Shown one piece after another: positions 43,101 through 55,100 of a DNA stretch of 64,000 nucleotides. Source of the DNA: Diphasiastrum complanatum (Eukaryota; Streptophyta; Lycopodiopsida; Lycopodiales; Lycopodiaceae); the NCBI GenBank assembly GCA_029204225.1, contig CM055105.1, forward strand, positions 17,305,353 to 17,369,352, given 5' to 3'. Position numbers and translations under genes: made by a program. Each line of letters begins with the position of its first letter. Within the stretch, counting starts at the first letter, position 1. Under the pieces are notes generated by a model that was not told where the DNA came from, did no database searches, and saw only the letters and a list, made by a program, of their open reading frames with translations.

Positions 43101-46100
43101 AACAAAGTGGGAAGTGCCACCGAATTTAGTCCTTTTATGCTTTTGTACTACTATTAGCCTCGTTCCCCTATCTTTGTTGGACTCAAAGCTCTCAAGGTAC
43201 AAGCTGTAGCTGATTTCTTGCATGATATGCAGGAAATGTTGCAGGTGGCTAAAGAAAGCACTAGATCGACACAAGATAGAGACCAATTCTATGCTAACTC
43301 TCCTTGAGATTTTTAGATCGGAGATTGGGTGTATCGTAGAATCCCGAAAGATTTGACAGTACTTTGAACGGAGAAATGCCCCAAGCTGTCTCCATGTTAT
43401 GGCGTTCCTTTTAAGATTGTAAACAAGATTAATCAATCTGCTTATCGACTAAAACTTCCCACTGGAACAATTGTTCATCCTCTATTCCATGTGAGTCGTT
43501 TAAAAGAACGACTTGGTGGAAAGGATAACCTTATTCTAGGAGATATAATCTAGTGTTATTGGAGGATTCGACTTCCTTTGTACCCCATGAACTTGTTAAG
43601 ATCATGGATACATGACATCATTAGTTGAGAAATCATTTGATTTTTGAATATTTGATTTGTTTGAAAGGTAAGCCACATGATGAGGACTCATGGGAAAAGG
43701 AGGACGACTTGAAACTTAGATTCTCGGATTTTCTCTCATGGAAGTTTTTATGCGGGAGGGAATGTTATGTACCATAATGGTACGCCTTAGGTGACGACCT
43801 CGCAAGGGGTAGGACGCAAGTCTGGTGTTATCGACATGTTGGGGTGCCACGCATCACCATCCTAGGTGGTCAGTCGTCGTCGGCGGGACCGTGCTTGGTG
43901 GGACCCTATTACAACCTCTTTCCACCCCAAACCGTTAGGTGCCGGTTACCCAGAAGGAACCGAACGCCACACGATCCACCCCGCCCTAGGATCCTATCCA
44001 AATCCACCCTCCGTGCCCTGGCCTGCGACCTGTAACAATTGAGATCCGACCTCCAACCTTGATAGCGTCCCATACCACTGCCAGGCTCTTGGCCATCTCC
44101 TACCTCAGGCTAGCACTCATCATGGCTATGCACAAGCGCTCACCATCTACCTTCTCCTAGGTAGATAGAATAAATGGTTAATGAGACCTCCTCTCCTTGT
44201 ATACTCCAAGGTAGGAGTCTCCAAGCCTAGCACACATCCCAGGTCACGACATGTGGCAACCATGTATGTCCATGAGTCACTGGTCAAGTCAACAGGCCTA
44301 GTTGACGCTTAGTTACAAGCTGGGTTTGGGACCCAAGGCAGTTGGGTCCCTAACATTCCCTCCCCCTTAAAAGACTCCTCTTCTAAGGAAGGAAATCTGG
44401 GAATTTCAATCTAAGGTCTCTTTCATTTTCCCAAGTGTCCTCATCTTCGGACCTTCAAAGGATGTCAGGTCCTCAAGCTGAACTAGTATCCTGCAGAATC
44501 AATTCATCCTTTCCACCAAGTCATTTTTTTTAGACGACTAATGTGGAAGATTGGGTGAACTCTGATTTTATGAGAAAGGGCTGGTTATGAGGCATTCCGA
44601 TTGAGTTTCTTTACAATTCGGAAAGGCCCTACATAATGAGGTGATAACTTAGGACTTTTCCAGTCTTTAGTACCTTAGAGACTTTTGGGACTTTAAGATA
44701 TTACGTTATTGTGAGCAACAAGCAGCAATTCTTGCATGTCATGCAGGAAATCAAGCGTCGCTCATTCGACAAACCAAACAAGTTGAGCAACTTTTCCACG
44801 AAAAGTTGAGCATGTTCTGAAGCTTTGACAGACTGCTTGGTTGGAATGAACTATAACCCAAATAGCTGTTAGAAATCCATAAATCATAATATGGATGGAC
44901 AGACTAGGATTCGAACCCAAAACCTCCCTCATACCGGATGGGATGCTCTACCACTAAGCTATCCGCCCTGTTTGATAGTTCTCTCTAGAGTGTGGATTGA
45001 TATTCCAACACCTCCCCTCAAGCCACACTTGGTTGGGGTCCTAGCTGTCACCTGCCCCACAACCTGGGCCACCTAACCATGGCTTTGACACCATGAACTG
45101 TTAGGTCTAACTTGGCTCTGATACCATGTTAGAAATCCATAAATCATAATATGATGGACAGACTAGGATTCGAACCCAGGACCTCCCTCATACCGGATGG
45201 GATGCTCCACCACTGAGCTATCTGCCCTGTTTGATAGTTCTCTCTAGAGTGTGGATTGATATTCCAACAATAGCATCATTTTGCTTCCCTGTCCGAGAGG
45301 TAGCCCAACCACAAAATCCATGGAAATACTTTCCCATTTTCTCTCGGGAATTGCCAACAGAAGTAACAAGCTAGCTGCCTTAAGTCTTTCAGCTTTATTT
45401 ACTTTGCATTGTCCACATTTGCGAACATATGCCTCCAGTTGACCTTTTAGATTTTGCTGGGTGGATCGTGTGACGTTCGGTTACATGTTGGGTTTGGGAC
45501 CCAAGGGAGTTGGGTCATATGAGATGCTTCCCTATGTCCCTCACTTTTTGCAGAGCCTCTTTTCTTTCCATCACTTGTACGGACGTGAGGTCTTCGTCCA
45601 GGAAAATTCTGGTATCTTTTAGTTTGTCTTTGATGCAGTACTTCCCGTCGAGATTCCAACGCGTAGGACCAGAGTATTAGCATCTTCTGGGTGCACCAGG
45701 CTGAGTCCAAACCTTTGTCGTGATGATGGAGAGTAGCTTCCAAAAAGTTTTTGGCTTCTATAAAAGCATCCCGAGAATCCGGGATGCCTTTGACACGAAC
45801 ATTGAGAGCCTTTCGTTCGCGCAACCGGCTCTCAGTCAATGTAGCAGAAATGAAAGAAATTGGAGCATTTGCCGATTTACTTGGACGGAAGAGCTTATCC
45901 ACGTTGAATACAAACGCAGTCGCCCTCTATTCGAACAAGCAACCGTTCCAGAAGAAGAGTCAAATATTGGCTATAAACAAATTCATTCAAGTCTAAAAAG
46001 CTGGATTTTATTACTTTCATGGATCTTTGACAGGCCCTTCCCAACGCACAAGTTTTTGTCTTGGATACATAGTTTTGGTTCCTTGTAGTTTTTTCGCACA

Positions 46101-49100
46101 GGTTTTCATAAATACTACTTCTTGATCTTCAAATTCATGCCAAAACAAACTCACAGGTTGAGTCTGACCAAATGCCCAGAGACTAGATACAATGGCAGCT
46201 CAATGGCCAACTGGTTGAAAAAGTACAATGCATATCTGGCCAAAATCATCCATGTGAGGACTTCTGAAATGTTAGAAAAGTTTAGCCTTATGACAAGCAA
46301 ATTAGAGGTTACAAAGCATATTTTTTTTATTTATAAGCCCTCACAAAACTGCAAAATAAACTTTCAGATAAACTTCATCTTTGCTGGTTTGCAAGAGAGC
46401 AAGACCATGGGACAAAGAAATTGACATTTGAACCTGGACTAACAACGTGTGACTTTTTAGCCTTCGTCTTTTATAATTGAGATTTTGATAGTTCAAGAGT
46501 AGCACTGAAGGCAGATGCAAAAAGCTTCTGACCATTCTAAAGACTTTTCCCAATTTATAATATAGTCTAATTGGTGATATATAAGTTCGTAGGGACAGCA
46601 GGGTGGGAAAATCTCGGAACATATAAGCCTGAAAATATGGGCTAGTAATTTTATTGGCTTGAATGATTATACGATTCATTCGAAGAGATTTTACTTTATT
46701 TTTGCTTTCACTTCATTCTATGCTATGTTCAGGTTCTTTCCTAATCTGAATAGTCTTTGAAAAAATGTTGAGGACAACATATTCATAAGTAACCAGTTAG
46801 AGCATGTGTACTTCATATCTTTTCTATCTTTTGTGAAACTTCTGTTACTCCCAACAATTTTCTTGCTCTGCAAAAGTTTTGGTGGAAACTGGGCAATTTT
46901 TGTAGAAAATAATTATGGCCTATTTATAAAACACATATCACTCTGTACAGATTTAATGAGTTTGGTTTTTGATTTCCTAGAGCTGGCAATGTTTGACAAG
47001 TTCTGTGGTTTCAGCCAGATGCACTAGGAGACCTTTCTTATGCAATCATGCATGAAGTTGCTCGGCTGATTTATCGGGTTGCTGAAGATGATGTAGCTCG
47101 TGCTCGCAACCAGGTATAGCCTCTTTTTGAACTATTTATCTCTCTTTTAATCTGTCACTGTATTAGAAGCTTCATAAAACTCCACATAACATAATTTAAA
47201 TCAAAGACAAATCTGTATGATGTTTTTATCTCATTCAAAGAGCAAACAGGACCATACATTCAGTTCTTTGTTTTCGTTTTGTACAATCCCCCTGTTATGA
47301 CGTAACAAGCTGCCTGCCAGTCAGATTCTTGATTTACCCATGATATTCATATCACAACTGCGAAGCTATTTTAGCCCTTTTGACACTAGTTGTGCCAAAT
47401 GACAAACAAATTTTACACGTATAGATAACAAGTAGTCTAGTTACTGTTTACCAACATACTCTGGCACACACATATGGCAGAGCACCTATATTCTTGGCAC
47501 TCTTTCTGAAATTGCAAGGAGTCGTTCTAAGAATTTGGGGTGGTTGGAACTTTGTGGGTCACGGTCATTGCTAGGGGCCTTGATTGAAACTATAAAGAGC
47601 ACTGAGGAGGTTGAAATCAGAGCACTAAATCTGCCCTGGACCCAATTCCATTTGGTTAGAGCATTGTACCACTTGATTCTTTGTCCGGTTACACTTTTTT
47701 ATTTGATTTTGATATATTGTGCAACTTTAGCTTTTGCTGAGGCACAAGGTAGCTCAGCGCAAGACAGATGTGCTCATTTATGCTCATTGCTCTTCGTGGG
47801 TTGAAACCAGGCTGCTAGTTTTAAACTATTAATAATTCCAATAGAACTACCACTAGGCTTAGGTGATGGACAGGACATGAGCCCAACACCAATATATCTT
47901 ACCACTTCTTGCACCTCCTTGCACGCTCACAGGCCACTTACTTATATTGTACCACACTGATATAGCCATTATGTTACAGGTCTCAATGTATTACATGTCT
48001 TCCGCAAGAAGAGGGCTTATTCCTTCACCCTGGAAGTCCTCAGTCAAAACCCTCCACTAGATCGGCCAAGTCATCATGATGCAACTCACTGTAGTTAACT
48101 CTAACGTTCTAATAAATGATTCTACTAGCCCCCAAATCTCCAGTCCTCCTAGTCTGGGTCCAGCTGTTCTGCTTGAAGTATACAACAAGAACTACAGGGT
48201 TTAAGTTTATTAACTTAAAAGATTCTGGACCTTTTTCAGTCATGTGAAAAACCAGTAAACTCGTCGTACTAATTCACAAACCAGCCAAACTGTACCATTC
48301 TACATGATTGTGAGCCTGAATTTTTTTGATTTTGTACAAAGTGACACCTGACCCTGATACCAGAAAGTGACAAGATCCAAGGCCTAACTATGGAGTATCA
48401 TAACAACATAGTAAGCACGAAAGATTAAAAAAAACCAGCTATGGAGTAGAAGACAAAAGCAAGAGAGAGAGAACTCAAAGCTCACACCAACATAATGATT
48501 ATTCAAAGAGTAGGAGGACGCGGAAACCCCTCAAGGCCTAGGTGGTGGTCTAGAGGGGCCCACAAATAGCAAGGAACATAGAGGTGGTGTCTGTCCTATT
48601 CTAGCTCTAAACCCCACATGGGTCTTTAACCTACTTGTCATTACTTGCCTAATTAGCATAAGTGGGGTGTACTATGTACATAAATATTTACCCCCATGTC
48701 TTATGCACAACTTACAAGCTACAAGTATACAAGCCAAAAGGGGCAAAATAGGCATTATATTTCAACACCCCCCTTAATGGATGTTTTGTTCATACCAACA
48801 CCTAGCATGCTATGAAACTTTTCAAACTTTTCTCTACTAAGTGCCTTAGTAAAGATATCCGTTGCTTGGTTGTTAGTATCACAATACTCGAGCTGAATTT
48901 CGCCACTCTGTATCTTTCTCTCGTAAGAAGTGTTGATCCACCTTAATGTGCTTCGTATGAGCATGGTACACAAGATTCTTGGTTAGCGGGATACAACTTT
49001 GGCTTCACAATAAAAAATAGTAGGACCATCCTGTGGGATCTGTACCTCCCCACACAGTATCCTAAGCGCAGGTAGCCTTTGTTGTTGCCTGGTACTCGGC

Positions 49101-52100
49101 CTCTGTGGATGATAAGGTGACGATGGGCTGTTTCTTGCTACACCAAGAAATGGCTCCAAAACCAAGGTTGAATGTGTAACCTATGGTTGACTTCCTATCA
49201 TCCCTATCACCAGCCCAATCCGAATTAGTAAAGCCTCCAAGCTGAAGCTTGCCGTCATTTGTGTACTCTATTCCATAATAAGTAGTCCCCTTGACATACC
49301 TCAATACCCTCTTAGCTGCTTTCCAATGGGCCTCAATTGGGGAACTCATAAACTGGCTAGCCACACCAACTGCATAGAAAATGTCTAGTCTCAAAGTGGT
49401 AAGATAAATCAGGCTACCCACCAACTACCTATAAAGAGTCTTCTCATCCACGAAAGAAGTGCCATCATCCCTAGATGCCTTGCTGCTTAGTATCAATGGG
49501 AGTAGATATGGGTTTAAAATCCTGCATGTTGAATCTATTCAAGACTTCACATGCATACTTTGATTGAGAAATAAACAAAATTTTGCTTTTTCCAAACCTC
49601 CAAACCTAGACAATAGTGGATTAAACCCAAATCTTTCATTTCAAACTCATTTGACGACAAATGAGCCTTGACCTTTGCAATCAGCTTCCCAGTGTTACCC
49701 TCGACGAGCAAGTCATCCACATACAGAACTATCAAGACGATGTTCCCATCTTCCTCCACATACCAGTTGCAATCCGAATGGCTCTTTATAAATTGCTCCT
49801 TGGCAAAATAGTTGTCAATATGACTATACCAGGCCTTGGGTGCCTGTTTCAAGCCGTACAAGGCCTTCTTAAGCTTGCATACCATAGTTTCCTTGCCCTT
49901 AGCCTCAAAGCCTTGTGGCTAGTCCATGTAAACTTCTTCAGCCAACTGTCTATTGGTAAAAGCACTCTTTACGTCCATTTGATGGACCTCCCAATCATAG
50001 AATGCAGCCAATGCTTAAACCAACATGATAGATGTCATCTTAGCCACAGGTTTTATGCTTTTCGATGCTCCCGTCCGATTTGTATTTGGTCCTATAGACC
50101 ACCCATTTACACCCAATAGGACGCTTTCCTTTTGGTAGCTTCACCAAGCCCCATGTATCATTCTTGAAGATGGAGTCATACTCCTCTTGCATGGCTTGTT
50201 GCCATACCTTCTCATCTGCTGCCTTAACAAATTTATCTGGATCTTGTGAATCCAAAATAGTGGTCATAAGTGCATAGTTTGTCTCCTGGTATCCATACTG
50301 CTTGGCTTGCCTTTGAGATCTTCTTGCCCTTGGATTGCTGCTTTCTCTCTCATCCAATATCGAACCATCCTGCACAAATTGCCAATACCACTTGAGAAAC
50401 TTCTTCCTTGCAATTGGTGATGAAGACGATGAATAGGGCTCAACAACTTTGCCCCTTTCCTTCCACTTCCTAGTCTCCTCGAATTCTTCCTCTTGATCAC
50501 TCATATGATCATCCTGAGACTCCTCAATATGTTGAATGAATCCGATTACTATTTGTGGAAATTTAAGATGAAGACCTTGCTAATCGCCAACGAGTTGTGG
50601 GATGTTGTCACATGTATCGAAGTGACTCAAAATGGAAATTGAAGGATGGTAAAGCTTTCGCACCTATTATTCTCAATATATCAAACACTCAGATTGGCCA
50701 CTTATATGAAGCTCAAACTTCAAAAGAAGTATGGGACATCCTGAGCTCACTATATGATGTGAGGGACGTGACTTCCAAGTTGCATCTTAGAAGAAAATTC
50801 TTGACACTCAAGATGTCGAATGGTGATTCACTTCAAAATCACGTTAACCAGTTCAAGAATCTCTTGCAACAGATGGCAGTTGTCGGATTGATCATCGATG
50901 ATCAAGACACAATCATGACTTTGCTTTCAAGCTTGCCTTCTACACATGAAAACTGGATGATGATCATATGTTAGAAGTAATAAATGATAATGTTAGTTTC
51001 CCGTAGGTTACTTTGACCCAAAAGGTCGAGACTTGTGTAACCATGGGTTAGGTTTATTATTTAGACCATGTTAAGTCACTTTTAGTTGAGTTGGACCCAA
51101 TTTTGGTCGAGTAGTAATTTGTGGGTCCAAGTAAAGTCTAATTATGTTAAGGGACCCTATCTTGACTTTTGGGGGTGCCCTATAATTAGTAGTGGGTCTT
51201 GGAAGGTTCTAGAACTTAGAATTTGGAAGAGTCTAGGCCCTTGGAAGGCCTATTTATATGTACTCTTTGTTCATTTGTAATTCATTCCCTTTCAAGCATT
51301 GCTGCTACTTTCTCTCTCCTTGAGGGCGCCTAACCCTCTTCCTCTTCTTCTTCTTCTTCTTCTTCTTCTTGTCTATGGAGATTGAATGGTAGAAGGATCT
51401 TGGCACTTTGATTTCCTACAATATCGACACACTCAGATTTAACTCTCACTAGAGTTATCACTATGTTGTTGCAAGAAGACAATCGAAGAAGTCAAGACAC
51501 CTCTTCGACTTCATCATCTCATGCTCTATATGTCAACAAAGGCTCAAAGCGACATAAGAATAAAAGCTCTAAGCAGTCCGCATCAAATCAGAAGCTGACA
51601 CAAAGTCAAGAGCAATCCAACGTCGAAGAAGGTGTTTTGTAAGTATTGCCAACACACTAATCATGAGATCAGGATTGCAGGGTACTAAAAGCAAAGAATG
51701 CCAACAAGCAACCAGATCAACAAGCGAATGCAGTCGCAATATCATCTCTATCTCCCGAACTCGACATGGACGAAGGAGCGTTTATGGTCAAAGACCAAAA
51801 GGCGCGATTCGATAATTCTTGGTTTTTGGATTTTGGAGCTACTCAAAATATGACCAGTCATTGTGAGCATTTTCACTCCTATACGCCTTACAGTACAAAG
51901 AAATTCGTTCATCTTGGCGACGATAGTACACACAATATCGAAGGTGAAGGCACTTTAAGATTGAAGTTCTAGCATGATCATTTCAAGCTACTATCAAATG
52001 TTTTGTATGTACCTAACTCTCTACGAGTCTGTTATCTGTAAGTAGAATCACTGATTTAGGTCATAGGGTAGAGTTTGAGTCTGCTCAATGCCGAATCATC

Positions 52101-55100
52101 AATAGGACAAATAAGACCCTTGCACTCGGCAAAAGGCATGGATACTTATATAGACTGGCACATTGTTATTTTGACACTAGCCAAGCCTTGAAAACCTCTG
52201 TTCTTGTCAATAAAGCATTACTTTGCATTATAGATTAGGACACTTGAATCATACATCTGTGTCGAACATGTCCAGACAATCCCTAGCACTCGATCTCGAC
52301 TATCCAACCAACAAAGACAACCTCCCTGTCTGTCATAGCTGCATCCTTGGAAAATAGACTAGGATTCCTTTTAGATCAAGTCATAGGCATGCAACAAAAG
52401 ATGTTCTAGATGTTGTTCATTCATATATGTCCAATGCAAACTCCGTCGTTGCTGGATGCAAAGTATTTAATTAATTACCTTCATTGACGAATATTCGAAA
52501 AGAACAGCTGTTTATTTTATTAAGCAGGAATCGGAGGCTTTCAAAACTTTTCGACAATTCAAAGAGCGCGCAGAAATGGAAACTGAATTAATGCATTGAG
52601 GTCCGACAACGGGGGAGAGTACATCTCTACCGAATTCAAGGAGTATTGCCTTAACAACGACATTGAGCAACAGTTTGTTACCTCCTATTCACCTCATTCG
52701 AATGGACTTGCTGAGAGAAAGAACAGAACCTTAGTCAATTCGGCTAAGTGTATGCTTCCTCATGCCACACTTCCGAAATCCTTTTGGGCTGAATTTGTTT
52801 CCACTGCAGCTTATGTTCAGAATAGATGTTCGACTAAAGGTCTCTCAGACAAAACACCTTATGAAGTTTGGACATGCTCCAAACCATCATTATCAAACCT
52901 ACGAGTTTTTGGATGTATTGCTTATGCGCAAATAACGCAAGATCTCAGAAAGAAGCTCGACTTCCAGAGTATCAAATATATTTTCATTAGCTACACTACT
53001 TCAGATAAAGCTTATAAGCTGTATGATCTTGTTGAGTCAAAGATATTCACCAGTCGGGATATCGTCTTCATCAAAGATCAGTTTATCGATCTCAAAGGTA
53101 AGGGCAAAGCTCATATAGTCGAACTATCGGACTCTCCCGAAGTATCGAACACTTATGTTCCCAAGTCGACTATTCCTATTGAAGGTCTTAGCTCGTCCAC
53201 TTCAGACGAACAACTTATCAACAACGAATCCGAAGAAGATGATGTTGCAGTTCAACAACTACAACATGATGAAAATAATCAACTTCGTTCATTTCTCAAA
53301 AGATCGACAAGAGAACACAGACCACCTATAAGGTATATCAACGAGTCTGCATCTTATCTTGTTCAAGAGCCGATTACTGTCAAAGAGGCACACTTAGTCA
53401 GCCCGATTTCGATCTTCGGAAAGAAGCTATGGATAAAGAGTATTCATCTCTTATCAAGAACCATACTTGGACTATTGTCGAATTACTTGCCAGCAGAAAT
53501 GTAGTTGATTGCAAATGGATATTCAAAATCAAATACAAGGCAGATGGAAGTATCGATCGAAGAAAAGCTCGACTTGTCGCGAGAGGATTCTCTGAGGTAC
53601 ATAATGTCGACTACATTGAGACTTTTAGTCCAGTAGTTAAACATTTTTCAATCAGACTTCTATTGTCATTTGCTACTATAGCAGATCTAGAGGTACATAA
53701 AATGGATGTACAGACAACATATCTTAATGGAGTTATCGAAGAAGACATTTACATGATGCAACCCGAAGGTTATAATATCGAAGGCAAACAGAATCATGTA
53801 TGTAAATTCCACATAGCACTTTATGGCTTGAAGCAATCTGCTAGAGCATGGTTTCAAAGGATCAACACTTTTCTTATCGATCACGGCTATAAACCAGCAC
53901 TTTAGATTCTAATGTCTACTTCAAGTCAGTGCAACATTCCTTTATTATTATATCTTTGTATGTGGACGACAAACTGCTTTTCAACAACAATATTGATCTA
54001 ATAAAAGAAGCTAAATCAATGTTGTCTTCAGAATTCAACATGACCGATCTGGGCGAAGCTCATTACTGTCTAGGTATTCAAATCCAAAGAGACAGAAAAC
54101 AAAACTTGATTTATATTACTCAGCAAAGGTACATTCACAATATGTTGATCAGATATTATCTTATGAATTGGAAATTAGCTCACTCACCGATGGACCCAGG
54201 ACTCAAATTGTCGAAGGACCAATGTCTGAAGGAGCAAATGCGTGAGTATCCTTATCATTCGATAGTAGGATCTCTTATGTACCCGATGATCTTCACCATA
54301 CCAGGCATAGCTTTTGTAGTTAGTTTATGACTAATCCTGGTATTATAGATTGGAAAGCTCTTATCAGAGTTATGAGATACATTCGAGCTACTATGGACTA
54401 GGGGAGTGTTGGGTTAGGGGGAGTGTTGGATTATTGTACTATCGAGAGTGATTCATCCGAATAATCGATCTCTAATCTACATCCATTCATTATTCAGTTT
54501 TGTAGTTTTAGTCGTGTTTCTACACAGCCTGCAGAAATACTCGGGAATCGCTCAACAGGTGGCTCCAACATATCGGACAATTTCCGACATATCGTATGAC
54601 TCCGACGAAAGTCGGAGTCGAACATGTCGAAGGATGACAGTTACTGTTCCGCCTGATATGAAGCTAAAGACTTGCCCTAACTGCTTTGCAAGTAAATTTT
54701 CGGGAAGTCTTAATTGGATGGATGACAGCGCATTACGGCTAACTGCCAATTGCGATCTACGACCTAATTAGCTGTCCTACCGGATGAGCTTTAACTGCTT
54801 TAGTATAAATAGCTGATCGTTAAAGACTTCAAAAGTTTCTAGAAAGTTTCTTTTCTGAGCTCTAATAGAGTATTATTATTAGCGCTTGCTGCTTATACAT
54901 CAGAGAGAGTTTTCAGTTACTCAGAGATAGCTTAGAGTACGTGGTTTTTGTCCGCTATTGTTTTGTGCTCTCATCATCTGATTTGTACATGCTACTTATT
55001 GAATCAATCTATCTTCTTATTGCGTTCGTATCATGTCAGAATGTATGCTTCTCTGTAGCCATTTGTAATTGATAAATCTCTTATTGTTTCGTCTGATCTG

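Larger units (their letters stand above)
44867..45269 (-). mobile_element. TRIM 2: 403-bp LTR retrotransposon with tRNA-like LTRs
   Basis: LTRs of 144 bp (44867-45010) and 143 bp (45127-45269) flank a 116-bp interior. On the minus strand a perfect TGGTATCAGAGCC primer site (45114-45126) adjoins the 5' LTR, and GAGGGGAGG (45011-45019) adjoins the 3' LTR. The target duplication ATAGC (44862-44866 and 45270-45274) is perfect, and removing the element rejoins the integrase frame. Each LTR contains a 73-nt tRNA-like unit. No protein is encoded. The layout parallels Cassandra, whose LTRs carry 5S rRNA sequence. Confidence 0.95.
44356..45430 (-). pseudogene. Chromovirus integrase to chromodomain, minus strand, split by a TRIM
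   Basis: On the minus strand the zinc site and core start ([26 protein letters not shown]) run from 45430 to 45270. The TRIM follows, then the core resumes (AIWVIV). Further on are [21 protein letters not shown] and a chromodomain end ([19 protein letters not shown]) near 44400-44460. Much of the core is deleted and the frame is broken. The polypurine tract at 44356-44366 ends the internal region. Confidence 0.83.
48351..50504 (-). mobile_element. Copia element, minus strand, 3' half
   Basis: From 50504 downward come the RT start, RT core, RNase H, polypurine tract and LTR, the copia order. Gag, protease and integrase are missing: at about 50505 the sequence turns into an opposite-strand copia gag. 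After the LTR comes a primer-like site, as in a tandem element. The whole lies in MPPB intron 6. Confidence 0.9.

Noticed and set aside
45155-45227. Functional tRNA gene on the minus strand
   Set aside because: It has good acceptor and T arms, but a poor anticodon stem and C at position 33. It occurs twice at matching places inside LTRs with primer site, polypurine tract and target duplication.
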